A stretch of 64,000 nucleotides of DNA from Platynereis dumerilii (GCA_026936325.1 JAPTHN010000042.1:124001-188000); one strand, 5' to 3'. Counted from the stretch's first letter, positions 22,001 to 32,947 are shown. The notes: generated by a model not told the origin, from the sequence alone. A program made the numbers and translations.

Positions 22001-22380
22001 TGAGCGCTATCGTTCGTGGGCCTAGCACACGTGTCCCAGACGGACGGTAGTTTTTGCATCTATTTTGACTTACCGGGGCGCTTCGCCGCTCCAAAAACAG
22101 TTAATTCCCTTCTTAAGTCCCTGTAAACTGGGCCGAACGTGTCGTAGAGAATGTTAACTCTCTCTCCACATCGTATTTTTGACAATTCTGGCATGTTTTC
22201 TGCCAAAAAATTTGTCGGACGCAAGAGACTTCCGGTCAACGTCCAATCAGAAGGCCCGTTACAACCAGATCATGGTACGGCCGCAATGATTATGAAAGCT
22301 CGTTTCTCATTGGTCGCTCGGCGGGGGACGACTTCCGCCGGAGCCGAGGGAAAACCTTTACTACGAATTCGATTGAAAAA
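22001..22380 (+). other. Leader region of the DIRS1-like element
   Basis: This is the non-coding leader between the left terminal repeat and the gag-like region. It contains a GC-rich GGGGCGCTTCGCCGCTCC patch at about 22075-22093. A promoter is expected here for the family, but no specific element can be pointed to. Confidence 0.4.
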
Positions 22381-23775
22381 ATGTCGGAGGCGAGTGGGAA
22401 TGACACACCACGTGGTACTTCGGATTTCTCTGATTCCGAATCTACGGCCAGAATTACGCTAAATGATAATGCTCCCGCCAAACAGCGGTCCCCAGAGGGC
22501 AGCGGGAAGAGGAAAAAATCCAAAAAAAGTAAGAAGCGTAAACACTCAAGCCATTCGCCATCCAAGGAAAATTCCAGAAATGGCCGCAGCAAGAAGCGTA
22601 AACAACAGCCTAGGGAAGGTAGAATTGATCATGCCCTCAGTGATTCAGACATGTCCAATGTAGGCCGCAACAATTACCATTGCCGCCATGGTTTAACTCT
22701 AATGTGCCTCCTGGGCCCTGGCAAATGATGCCTTCTTATTACCCCCCCTTCTGGAATGCACCCCAGATGGACCAAATGTCAGTCGTCCCAAGTGAGTCGG
22801 AGACCGATGAGGCACAATCTGGCACCAGTGCGAACGTGCCGGCACAGTCTGACGCTATGCCAGTGGCGATTTCGGGGGTGTCCATGACGAAGCACCTTTT
22901 GTCCATGCCCGAGGATGCGGACCTTGGTCCAAACTTGGAACCTTCCGTGGCGGACACTGTAGAGAGGGCCTGGAACAGAACCCACAGGGACGAGCTGAAG
23001 GCGTTGTACTTAAACAACAAAAGACCGGCAAATACTCCATCCTTGGAGAAAGTCGCCCTGGACCAAGATCTGGTGGCCGGGATGAATGAGAAATTTCCCA
23101 GAGCACGACGGGCTGATGCCATGCTGAACTCTGTAAATAATGCCATGGTGAAAAGTGCTATATGTATAGCAAAATTGTGTGACATGAACATGACAAACTT
23201 GCCGTCCCTTGAAAATGCGCAAGCTGTCAACGATAAGGCTACGGAGGCCATCAAAATGCTGGCGTATGGCACAAACCAGCTGCACAATGCAAGAAGGGAC
23301 CACATTAAGAACCTGCTGGACCCATCCGTCAAACAACAGATTGGTCGCAATCGCAACATTGCCACAACCAATGAATCTCATCAACTCTTCGGAGGAGATG
23401 TCCACAAACAGGCTAAAGAGGGTTAGTGACTCACTTACACAACTACTCATGCACAAATTATTAATTCTTGCAAAAATTGTCAACTGAATGGTTGGCCTCT
23501 TTTACCTTTTGCTTGTTCTTATTTTCAGCAAAAGACAGCAAGGCTCTCCTTAAAAAGCCTTTTTTAGGACACCGTTCACCGGTCACGCCACCCTTCATGG
23601 CCGGCAACGCCAACAGAGGTCGGGGCATTCCACGTTACCAGCACAACTACACCATGTATCACAATTACATGAACAAGCAGTCAAGCCGAGGCACCAACAA
23701 CCGCGGCAAGAATTATGGACAGAGAGGTAAGCACAGTGCCTTACGACCTTTGCTAACCTGTATAAACTTATATTA
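22381..23775 (+). pseudogene. gag-like region of the DIRS1-like element (fossil)
   Basis: A Ser/Lys/Arg-rich N-terminal part (GKRKKSKKSKKRKHSSHS) is followed by a mostly alpha-helical-looking domain (KHLLSMPEDADLGPN to MLAYGTNQLHNARRDH), then an Arg/Gly/Asn-rich basic tail (NRGRGIPRYQHNY). This is the usual plan of DIRS gag-like proteins, which lack clear capsid homology but bind nucleic acid through basic tails. Two candidate spliceosomal introns interrupt the region near its 3' side. Fossil copy. Confidence 0.65.
23422..23528 (+). other. Candidate spliceosomal intron in the DIRS1-like element
   Basis: A GTTAGT donor at 23422 and a pyrimidine-rich acceptor (TTCTTATTTTCAG) ending at 23528 bound 107 bp of AT-rich, non-coding-looking sequence between two coding-looking segments. 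Introns have been described in some DIRS1-like elements, so this use is known in the family. Confidence 0.55.
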
Positions 23776-23795
23776 ATGCTCTGGTTTCATTTCAG
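23727..23795 (+). other. Second candidate intron in the DIRS1-like element
   Basis: A GTAAGC donor at 23727 and a CTGGTTTCATTTCAG acceptor ending at 23795 bound 69 bp. It lies between the basic gag tail and the start of the reverse-transcriptase region. It is short but within invertebrate intron range. Confidence 0.55.
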
Positions 23796-25710
23796 GAGCA
23801 CCTCGGGGAAAGAAACCGCAGGGCAACCAACAGTCTTCCCAGCAGTAAGTCCGGACAGCCCAGCACGGAGCACTCCGGCTCCACCCTTGCAGGTAACCAG
23901 CGAACCATCTCGTCACATCAAAACAATTCTGTCGAAACAATGTCCATTTTCTGCTGGAGCCATTAGCAGACACCTTGACGCATGGGCACAATTAACTTCT
24001 GACACTCGCATTCTCAATATAGTGAAGGCTTTTACGCTAGACTTGCTCTCTGTACCCTCTCAGTCTAAGTGGCCAAAACAAGTACTGACAACTGACAAGG
24101 ACATTGGCATTGCTAGTTCTTTATTACAAGAACTACTGTCAAAACAAGTCATTGAGGAGACTGTATTTCATCCTCGTGGGTTTGTATCAAACATATTTCT
24201 CAGGGAGAAACGCAATGGCAACCATCGTATGATACTCAATCTCAAGCCATTGAACAAATATGTTGAATATCACCATTTCAAAATGGAAACACTGACAGCC
24301 GCATTGCACCTCATGTCACCTCTTTGTTATATGGCTAGCATAGACCTGACAGATGCGTATTACTCTGTGAATGTTGCGGAAGCACATCGAAAATACCTTC
24401 AATTTCACTTTGAAGGACACTGCTACAGATTCACTTGTTTGGCCAACGGCATCTCATCTGCCCAAGTACATTTACAAAATTGCTTAAAGTCCCTCTTTCC
24501 CATCTCAGAGAAACTCATGGTATTCACATTACTGCTTATTTAGATGACCTTTTCCTGGTGGCCCATTCATCACACAGGCTAGTTGAAGACATCACGACGA
24601 CATGGGATTCACCATCAGCCAAAGCAAAAGTGCTCTTGAACCAGTGCACTCGATCCAATTCCTTGGGTTTACTTTGGAGTCCACAGCCATGCAAATCACA
24701 CTGGGAACAGGCAAACATGATGACATTAAGACCATAGTGCAAAATTGCATTCAATCGGACAAGATGACAATTCGGGACTTTGCTGGTGTTGTAGGGAAGT
24801 TAGCAGCAACTCTGCCTGGCAATAAATACGGAATGGTTTTCTTAAAGCGACTGGAGCAACATAAAGCTCGGGCCCTAATTAGCAACAAATTTTCGTATGA
24901 CCGACAGCTTAGTATCTCCCCACTCGTTCGTTCAGAACTCCAATGGTGGCTTGACAACATTGACAATGCCTCTAGCCCAGTACATGTGCCAGATCCACAC
25001 ACCACCATCTTCACATATGCTAGCCTGCAAGGCTGGGGCTGCCATAAACCCGACTCTGACATTCAAACAGGTGGCCGCTGGGGACCCCAGGAGTGGGGCC
25101 AAGATATTAACTACTTGGAACTGAAGGCAGTCCTCCTTTCTCTTATGACTTGCTGCAAGCATGACAAAGGCATACACATTTTGATTCGAAGTGACAACAC
25201 AACAACTGTTGTTGGTATCAATAGACAGGGCTCAACACACTCCATGAATTGTAACGACATTGCCAGACAGATCTGGGAGTGGGCGATCAGTACAAACAAT
25301 TGGCTTTCCGCAGCACATTGCCCAGGGGTATTAAATGTCGAAGCTGACATTGCGTCAAGACTCTTTAATGACTCTACAGAATGGACTTTAGATTCACATA
25401 ACTTTAAGCTCCTTTGCCACAAATTTGGTACTCCGGTCATTGACCTTTTTGCCTCCCGATTAAACTTTAAATTGGAAATTTACTGCGCTTGGGTCCCAGA
25501 TCCCGGCGCAACAACAATTGATTGTTTTACTCTGGATTGGTCAAATTATTCATTGGTCTACGCTTTTCCCCCTTTTAGCCTGGTGGGCCGGACGCTTCAG
25601 AAAATCCGGAACGACAATGCACAAGCCATCATCATCGTCCCCCACTGGCCATCTCAGGCTTGGTATTCCACCCTTCAGGAAATGCTGACGGACTCGCCAC
25701 AGATCATCCC
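23796..25710 (+). pseudogene. Reverse transcriptase and RNase H of the DIRS1-like element (fossil)
   Basis: The RT core is visible as RMILNLKPLNKYVEYHHFKM, SIDLTDAYYSVNV and the active-site block AYLDDLFLVA (YLDD, typical of DIRS). RNase H follows (WGPQEWGQDINYLELKAVL, IRSDNTTTVVGINRQGS, NVEADIASR). Next comes the DIRS-specific segment DLFASRLNFKLEIYCAWVPD with FTLDWSNYSLVYAFPPFSLV. It acts in first-strand copying of the element RNA and removal of the template. The region ends where the Ngaro-like element begins. Fossil with a few breaks. Confidence 0.85.
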
Positions 25711-26329
25711 AGTAAAAACCTGAACATAGAACTAGAAGGCAAAGTATAATGAAATTGGTCGCAGCACCGTTTATTCGGTTACACAAAGACGAGACATCAC
25801 AGATACACACCAGTCACACACACATGGAGAATTACACACACAGATAGAAGAACAAGAGAAGTCTGCTCTGACCAACCTACAATGGTGGTAGATGTGACAG
25901 ACACATTAACTTTAAATTTGAGACATTTAATTATAAACAAGTATGAAATTTGTATATCCAAAAAATGGAATAATTGAAAAGATTTATTTAGCTTATATTT
26001 ACATAAATATAAATACACGAAAATCGGCTAGAGACTAGGGCCTACCCTACCGAGCCTTAAATGGCTTCCCCCTAAATAATTTATAAAAGGAATTTTGAAT
26101 CAAAATTTTTATTACAATTTTGAAAATTTGGCGAAAGGGGACGGGACGGTGGGAAAATTTGAAGTAAAAACCTGAACATAGAACTAGAAGGCAAAGTATA
26201 ATGAAATTGGTCGCAGCACCGTTTATTCGGTTACACAAAGACGAGACATCACAGATACACACCAATCACACACACATGGAGAATTACACACACAGATAGA
26301 AGAACAAGAGAAGTCTGCTCTGACCAACC
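25711..26329 (-). repeat. Split direct repeat block (B1-A2-B2) of the Ngaro-like element
   Basis: Segments 25711-25877 and 26163-26329 both start AGTAAAAACCTGAACATAGA, both end TCTGCTCTGACCAACC, and differ at one position. The 285 bp between them would be A2. No obvious match to this A2 segment was found near the other end, so the A1 copy is missing or not recognised by eye. Confidence 0.75.
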
Positions 26330-26462
26330 AAGAAAAAAAAACGTCCAAGAGCAGAGGTGACTTGATAGAAAATAGTGAAAAAATCTAATCACCTAAGAGC
26401 CTAATTGGAAAGGTCCCTCTAGGAAAGAAGTGAACTAGGGGGGGGGTGCATATGAGGCCAGG

Positions 26463-27415
26463 CTAAGAGAGATGAGCAAGGGCAGGAGCCAACTCAGAGT
26501 AGGTCTCTGGCTCAGGGCGCAAGTACGTAAGATACGCTTGAGAGCGCCACCTACCCAGCCGCTTGATGGATGTGGGAGACAGGCCAGACCTAGCTGCCTG
26601 GGTTGCAGCCCCTGCCCTCAGAGAATGAGATGAAAAATTTGAGGGGTCTAAGCCGAGAGAGGAAATGAGCGATTTGATTGACGAATTATAAGCTGAATAA
26701 GTCAAGGGCAAACCTGATTGAAACACGAACAGCGGTGATGATAGAGAAGTAGAAACTTGAGATAGAAAATAATGGATGATGCAAACCGCACAAACAGGTT
26801 TGTGCGAGCAACCAACATGGACACGAAAGCCATGAGGCAGCGTTTTGGAAGAAGCTACAGAGTAAATGAGAATGGGCGCCCCTGGTGGGCAGAAAACTGA
26901 ACATCGGCCCTGAGCGGGCATCGGCCAGCTGCATGGTCAGTACACAACTCGGACGCCCGAAGGCATGCAAAGTACTGAAGTGACAGGGCTGCAGCTAACA
27001 TCAAATGATCATGATGAAATGATAGTAGTGAAAACATTCGTGAAAGTAAATCAAAGGATATGGGGGATGTCTGGCGAGGGAGGGGGTGGGCTTTAACGAT
27101 GGCCTTGACCGCTAATTGAACCCGAGGCGTCCAAAGCTGAGGCTCTGGAAACCCTATAGAGACTACCCAAGCCCTTAAGGATGAAATATAACCCCTCACG
27201 GTGGAGGGCGCCAGACCCTGCCTATCCAAGTACGCCACAAAACGCAAAATTTTAAGCTCCTCCAATGGGAGGGGGGACAAGGAGTGTAAATCAGAAAAGG
27301 AAATATACCGGCGGACGGCTGATGCATAGCCGGCCTTGCTCCTAGGGGCCCAACCAGAGGAGATAAGTCCAGAGACATGAGTATCCAACTCTGGAAGAAA
27401 CAGAAAATAAAACAA
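26463..27415 (-). pseudogene. Tyrosine recombinase of the Ngaro-like element (fossil)
   Basis: The N-terminal SAM-like core-binding segment (SSGWAPRSKAGYASAVRRYI, KILRFVAYLDRQGLAPSTVR) is followed by the catalytic domain: an Arg in the block YFACLRASELC, the HxxR block SSHSLRAGAATQAARSG, and the nucleophile region LGRWRSQAYLTYLRP. This is the lambda-integrase-type fold used instead of a DDE integrase in DIRS-order elements, which argues against Gypsy, Copia or BEL. Fossil. Confidence 0.85.
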
Positions 27416-28800
27416 CTATAGCCTATAGTCATTCATAAATTCCTGGGCCGGCCAGGTCATTTGAGCTGACACACCAGGGTTTCGTGCCCTGAACTCACTG
27501 ACCCGGAGCCGGCTAAGGTCGTCTGCATCGATATTATCCGTGGTAGAAATATATACTGGCGCCACAGCAATTGAATATTTCTCCACCAAAAAACAATATT
27601 CCCTGACAAAATACATTAGCCTGCTAACAGGGGTATAGAGGCTATTAAGTATGTGGCAAACAACTTGATTATCGATATGACAGATAACAGACGAGCCTTG
27701 AAGACGGGGCCCCCAGGTAGCAAGGGCGGTGACAACAGCATGAAATTCCCTCCAGTTAATAGATTCCTGAAGCATGGAATGGAAACGACCTGTATAAGAA
27801 ATGGCAAACCACTCATCTAAACAAAACCCTGAGAATGCTACGCCACTGGCGTCCGTGTACACATGAATCGGGTCATTGAGCCAAGAGGGATTGTAAAAAT
27901 GGACACCATTGTGGGAAGCGATTGATGCTACCCACCACTTAAGATCAGCTTGAGCCTCATAACTCAGTTTAACAGAATGATGGAGATATTGAGCTGATTT
28001 TGCTGCTGCCAGTAGACGGGCGATGAACGCCTTGCCTGATCTCACAACTCTGGCGGCAAATGACAGCTTCCCCACGACGCTTAAAAGCTTCCTCTTAGAC
28101 AGGACTTTAACATTCAGCCAGTGAGTGGCTTCATGCTTGAGATCGGACAGCCGTTTATCCGAGATACGCAATTGATGGAGCTCCGAATCTATAATAATGC
28201 CCAGGAATTCTACAACAGGGGCGGGAGGGGTAACCTTCGAGGCCTGAACAGAAAATCCGGCAGAGGCGCAAGTATCCAACATCAACTCGAGCGCCCTCTG
28301 GCAAAGCTCCCTAGAGGAGGCGAGGATCAAAAAAATCGTCTACATAACGAACCAGCGTGTTTGGGACACCTCTAAGACGCATGAATTTCTCGAGAGCCGA
28401 GGCAAATACATCGAATAAGTAAGGGGCGGACCTGAGCCCGAAATTGAGGACTTTAGAAAAGTAAAACTGCGTGCAGCCTGCACGGTCCTGCCATGAAAGA
28501 CCCAACAGGTGCCAATCGTCAGGATGAACGAACACGTGCTTATAGGCATCCTGCAGGTCTAACTTGGCCATAAAAACGGGCCCAGGTCCGAGACTCTTAC
28601 ATATAGAAGCTGCATCATCGACTGACGCGTAGCTGAAGGAGAACTCATCTTGGCTAATCAGAGAATTAACTGACCCGCTAATCGGATAAGACAGGTCATG
28701 GATAACACGAACCTTTGATGATTCCCTCTTCAAAAATGCCCCAAGGGGAGACAATGAAAGCATCGAATGGGGGAGAGCGAAATGGACCCAGAAGGCGACC
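27416..28800 (-). pseudogene. Reverse transcriptase and RNase H of the Ngaro-like element (fossil)
   Basis: RT blocks: KVRVIHDLSYPISGSVNSLI, FMAKLDLQDAYKHVFVHPDD, NFGLRSAPYLFDVFASALEK, and the active-site block RYVDDFF (YVDD). RNase H-like blocks: VYTDASGVAFSGFCLDEWFA, ESINWREFHAVVTAL and CHIDNQVVCHILNSL. The IHDLSYP-type N-terminal block separates Ngaro-like RTs from that of the surrounding DIRS1-like element. Fossil with a few breaks. Confidence 0.85.
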
Positions 28801-28993
28801 TGCAGCCAGATCAGCCTCGATCACCTCGGTGACCTTATCAAAATGTTCAAGGCTCGAAGGCCAGTTGTGCGATACAATCTGGTCGACAGCCGCTACTCTG
28901 CCAATCTTAACCCCCGAAGTGAGCTGAGAAAAAATCTGATCCACTAAATCGACATCATACACCAGGGGGAGACTCTCACGCCAAAATGAAGCT

Positions 28994-30685
28994 TTAAGAG
29001 CTGGTTGAAACGGCGGATTTCCCTGCAGCGGCTCTACAGCCTGGCTTGCTGCATGTGATTTGGGGCTCGCTACCTCCACAACCTGCACAACAGTGCCTCC
29101 GAAAACAACTGTCTTGCCACTTACAATTATTGGACTGGAAACGAAAACAGACTTCGCTGCGATCCTTATTAGAGCGCCGGGACTGCCCTTGGCCCTGAGA
29201 CCTGCCGCCAGCTGATCTGGCGCCCGGTGGTTTGACCAGACAATCAGCCACCAGATGATCTGCCCCCTGGCATCTAGAACACTTGAGAGCAAGCCTAGCC
29301 GAACCGGCATCAAAAATAGTGACAAAAAGCTCATGATCGACCAATGAAAAGGCAAGGGAGCGTGACTGAGCAAGGCGTTGTCTGTGCCTTAGATCATAGG
29401 ACAATACATGGAAAATCTTAAATTTCAGGCTGAGATTGAGGATAAACGCCCTATACCGGGACATCTGATAATAAGTCTCATAGCCATAGAATTTGGACAA
29501 AATCATCTCGTATGAGACCCACGCCTCTAGCCACCTTGTGATTGAATTAATTGGTTTTTTACTTTTGACACTCTTTATCTGAACATTTCCAAGGTTATCT
29601 ATGACGGATTTAATCTCGTCAGTGTCACTCACAGAACAATTCAGGAACTCTTCTAAGCAGATGAACTCACCATTGAGTGCGGCTGTTGCAGCCCTGTGAT
29701 CCACGAATTCGAGGCCCACGTCGAGTGGGAAAAAGTTCTCAAATGGCCTTGGCTGAGCGAGATGACGTGGCTGCTCGAACATCTGGAATGACGCCGCTGG
29801 CTGCGGGGCGAATTGGGGGGCGAGCTGGGGGTTGAATTGTCGTACGTTGGCTGTGTTCGGTGCATTACAGCCACCCCAGGGACTTTGGGCGGCACTCTGT
29901 TGGGCGAACGAGGGGATGTAGTGCGCACCTGCGGGCTGGGGATACATCATCTGGTGGCTATCGAAGGGGACCTGGCCACTCGCTTGAGCGAGACGGGCTG
30001 AAGCATTGGGATTCGCGGTGGCCAGGGGGGCACTGAAAGGTAGCCTGTCGACGCCAAATGATGTGACGGGGGGGACTGATGAGTAAGTGGTATCGCTTAC
30101 TGAGAACACTGGGACTGTGTGACGTGGGGCACTCTGATACCAAGCAGCAGGGAGACTGTGCCCACCCAGGCTTTGTGAACCTATAGAGCCAATTACTGGG
30201 AATTGGCCCATGGCAGACGACGCCATGCGAGCCGAGGGGCCTTCAAAGGGGGCCGTTAAGGGGCCAGTCACTGATTGAGTTACGCTACTGGCTAGTGACA
30301 AACGATTGAAAGAGTCAGCAAAAGTTACTCGGTTCGCCAAAGTAGCACGAGGGGGAGTTTGGTTACCTGGGGGCGATCTGAACCTGCCTGGGGGCGAGCC
30401 GTACCTGCCTGGGGGCGAATAGCCCAGCATCGATCTTGGAGGCGTATCGTACTGAGAGGAGTCATCCCGCCCCGACGGAAAGCCCACACTGTCGACCAGA
30501 CGAAAATCGTTGGGAAAGGCTTGGCTGCTGTGTCGTTCGCTTGCCTTGGCTGCTTCGACGTCGTCTGCTAGCATCTTATCGAGGGTCGCTTGGCATGCTG
30601 CACCGGTGGGTCCCACGTGGCCCTTGCAGGGGCGACGACAATACGAGCAGGTTCTCGTCTTACTGCGTTTCCTGGAGCGGCCCAT
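28994..30685 (-). pseudogene. gag of the Ngaro-like element (fossil)
   Basis: An N-terminal zinc finger (CSYCRRPCKGHVGPTGAAC) is followed by a long Pro/Ser/Gln-rich linker. A helical domain comes next (INSITRWLEAWVSYEMILSK, YYQMSRYRAFILNLSLKFKI), then a CCHC knuckle (CSRCQGADHLVADC) and a CCCH-like cluster (CFRFQSNNCKWQDSCFRRHC, then CAGCGG). The layout matches gag-like ORF1 proteins of Ngaro elements, which package or bind element RNA. About 560 codons are open, a sign of youth. Confidence 0.8.
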
Positions 30686-31479
30686 TGCGTCTGCAAACGA
30701 ATCAAAGTGTCAGTATCAATCAGCTACGAACCTTGCGGTTCACAATAAATAATACGTCGAAAGCTGAGTTGATGAAGCCAGACAAAACTGGCGCGAAAAT
30801 TTTTCGCCGAGATGTAAATTGGCCAGAAAAGTTTATCAGAAAGCCAGAGGACTAAATCCCGGGCCTAAAAGGAACGAGCTCACCGTTATTAGCTGATGTA
30901 GAGAGAGCTGTGAGCTCGAATCCAGCGACGTGTCTTGAATGTGTGGTGCGCAGTTTACGAAGTGCCGTAGTTAGGTTTGGCGCCAACTTGTCGACGAGAT
31001 GTCACCCGGGCCCTTCTAGGAGTCTAAGATCATGCCTGCCATCAACACCTGATGCTTCCAGCGAAATCTTCTCCTGCCAGCTTCAAGTTTGCTGAATGAA
31101 GCGCACTCCAAAACTTTAGACGAAGTTTTCACCGATGAAAGATGCATGTGCTACTGTGCAAAGTGAAGATGATGCGAAGATGAGTAGCCTGGCCTCTAGG
31201 TGCGGTGAAAAAATTTGAAGTGCGACCTCCCAATAAGTGAACATTGGGTTTTATACTGGAAGGCGCTTTCACAGCTTTGAGGATAAATGAATGCTGTGGG
31301 ATTTTTAAGGAAATAGACAACATGGCAGGAATTAAAAGAAAAGATTAACAACCGTGACAAGCTAAACTGACCACCAAGGTGAGGGAACCTTGGGGACCTG
31401 AGAAATACTAGACCGAATAAATGGACAATATTAGACCGAGAAAAGCGACCGTTCTGTATGTTCAGCCCTCCAATAATTT
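30686..31479 (-). other. Upstream part of the Ngaro-like element and unresolved junction
   Basis: This non-coding sequence lies between the Ngaro gag start and the DIRS tyrosine recombinase. Most of it is probably the Ngaro 5' leader. The exact point at which DIRS sequence resumes cannot be placed by eye. Confidence 0.4.
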
Positions 31480-32022
31480 TTGGTCACTACTACCAAAGAC
31501 TCATTAGTTTTGCTAGTTACTGGACAGCGCATCCAAACTTTAGCTTTATTAGATGTAGATTGCTTGACTGTCACAAATGACACTGTAGTTTTTAGGATTT
31601 TTCAGTTATTGAAGCAGTCACGGCCCGGTTATAGGAACCCTGAGATTACTCTCAGGGCATTCCCTCAAGACAATCGCCTGTGTGTGTATACTTATTTCCT
31701 AGCTTACTTACAGAAAACTAGATTAATCAGACAGGGAACAACGGCAGTTTTCCTAACGCTTAACAAGCCCCACTCAGCGGCTACCAAGAACACAATCAGT
31801 CGTTGGGTAAAGACAATTATGACTCAAGCGGGCATAAACACTGCTCGTTACGCCCCACACTCGGTACGATGTGCCAGCACATCGGCAGCCCACAGAGGTG
31901 GGGCACCTGTCAATGAGATCATGCAAAAGGCTGGTTGGGCCTCAAATGACGTTTTTGCCAAATTTTATGACAAACCTTTAAATGAAACTTCGTTCCAGAA
32001 TGCAGTATTGTTAAATTAGTCA
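31480..32022 (+). pseudogene. Tyrosine recombinase (catalytic part) of the DIRS1-like element (fossil)
   Basis: Visible blocks are LLVTGQRIQTLALLDVD (with the first catalytic Arg), FRIFQLLKQSRPGYRNPEI, TKNTISRWVKTIMTQAGINT, the HxxR block RYAPHSVRCASTSAAHRGG, and the nucleophile region MQKAGWASNDVFAKFYDKP. This is the classic DIRS/phage-integrase signature (TGQR.QTL, HSVR, AGW, FYDKP). It catalyses integration of the circular copy. Only the catalytic half is seen on this side of the nested element. Fossil. Confidence 0.85.
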
Positions 32023-32207
32023 TAGCTGCAACAAGGCTGTATCGTTACGTAGTCAGATCGGCTGAACTGTAGTTTTATGTATACGGAATTAGATCTAGTC
32101 ATGTCTACTTAACTGTAGTGTATGTATACAGAATTAGGTCAGATTAAAGTTTCGTTTGTTGAACTTACATTTCTTTTCTGTTCAAGTGGACTTTGAGAGC
32201 TTTAAAA

Positions 32208-32336
32208 TTCTCGTGTGGGTTCCCCAATGGCCTACATGAAGTGAAACACAATTTACCAGTTAAGCGAGCTTACCTGTTAAGCGAAGTTTAGCTGGAATTG
32301 TGTTGATCTTCTTGTAGTCCATGGGGAGTTCACACG
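32208..32336 (+). repeat. Internal complementary region of the DIRS1-like element
   Basis: The first part (32208-32252) is the inverse of the left terminus. The second part (from about 32253, ACCAGTTAAGCGAGCTTACC, to 32336) is the inverse of the right terminus (32411-32495). This left-end-plus-right-end complement, placed just inside the right terminal repeat, is the DIRS1 internal complementary region. In the replication model it aligns both ends to form the circle. Confidence 0.8.
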
Positions 32337-32372
32337 CCCACCCTTCCCGGCCCCGAAGACTCAAAGCCCACT

Positions 32373-32495
32373 TCGTTTGCTGTCAATATTGGAGATGCAA
32401 GCCTCATTCTCGTGTGAACTCCCCATGGACTACAAGAAGATCAACACAATTCCAGCTAAACTTCGCTTAACAGGTAAGCTCGCTTAACTGGTAAA
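32373..32495 (+). repeat. Right inverted terminal repeat of the DIRS1-like element
   Basis: ATTGGAGATGCAAGCCTCAT to about 32402 is the inverse of the inner left repeat. The outer part (to about 32443) is a diverged inverse of the outer left repeat. A further 50 bp ending CGCTTAACTGGTA has no counterpart at the left end. A longer right repeat is a known feature of DIRS-1. Confidence 0.75.
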
Positions 32496-32496
32496 T

Positions 32497-32947
32497 TTTC
32501 ATCCATGTACCTGCAATACGGGCTAAGTAATCGCTCGGAAACGATTTATTCACCCGCCACCCGCCGGGTGGAAGGACAAGTGAATACAATACCTTCTTCG
32601 AACTTGAAGGTAAAAACATGCTCCCAAAAGTTCCACCACTAGTCATCTAATAAGGTATTGTAAATATAAACATCAACCATCACATCTTACATTAATGGTC
32701 GATATTTCTGTTTTTGCTTTGCCATATCACGGCAGTTTTCCATAATAGAGTCTATAAAATGGTTCACAGGCTAAGTAGTTATATAATTGCTTTTCATCTT
32801 AGATTATAGTTCTCAAACATCAGAGAAAGATGCCGAGAAAGAAACTAGGCCTTTATTAACCTAATAGTGATATTTTCATGAATGATGTAAGACACAAAAC
32901 AAATATATGTAATTGCCTCTGATGCTGGTATCTAAAGAATGCATACA
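32497..32947. other. Flanking older repeat, then unassigned
   Basis: Up to about 32545 the sequence continues the repeat module interrupted by the DIRS1-like element. GC-rich CACCCGCCACCCGCCGGGTG lies at about 32551-32570. The rest is AT-rich with no gene. Confidence 0.45.

Larger units (their letters stand above)
25711..31450 (-). mobile_element. Ngaro-like YR retrotransposon (fossil) inserted in the DIRS1-like element
   Basis: This minus-strand element has, from high to low coordinates, a gag with zinc fingers, RT with RNase H, a tyrosine recombinase, and direct repeats at its 3' end. Two 167-bp direct repeats with one mismatch, separated by 285 bp, fit the B1-A2-B2 arrangement of split direct repeats in Ngaro-type elements. 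The low-coordinate border is sharp, at the end of the DIRS-encoded RT/RH region. The high-coordinate border is only approximate, between 30.7 and 31.48 kb. It must be younger than its host element. It is nearly whole, with about two to four breaks. Confidence 0.8.
21936..32496 (+). mobile_element. DIRS1-like tyrosine-recombinase retrotransposon (fossil), invaded by a Ngaro-like element
   Basis: This is a plus-strand element with, in order, a left inverted terminal repeat, a gag-like region, reverse transcriptase with RNase H, a tyrosine recombinase, an internal complementary region and a right inverted terminal repeat. That order is the hallmark of DIRS1-like elements, which replicate through a circle and integrate by YR without target duplication. 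The termini are supported by an empty-site paralogue at 19926-20010: the left flank ends GTGTACC and the right flank resumes TTTCATCC, as in the uninterrupted copy. Without the insert at 25711 to about 31450, the element is about 4.8 kb, close to the normal DIRS size. It is broken, by the nested insertion and by a handful of other lesions, and not functional. Terminal segments still match well, so age is moderate to young. Confidence 0.85.

Noticed and set aside
21598-22059. 153-codon minus-strand frame as a gene
   Set aside because: It crosses the left border of the DIRS1-like element and has no domain-like features. A chance frame.
22739-23483. Minus-strand frames of up to 210 codons
   Set aside because: They are antisense shadows of the DIRS1-like gag region, where codon bias on the plus strand keeps the opposite strand open. 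No motif.
26463-30685. Gypsy- or retrovirus-type LTR element
   Set aside because: No DDE integrase, aspartic protease or TG...CA long terminal repeats. The recombinase is of tyrosine type and the repeats are split direct repeats, so Ngaro-like fits better.
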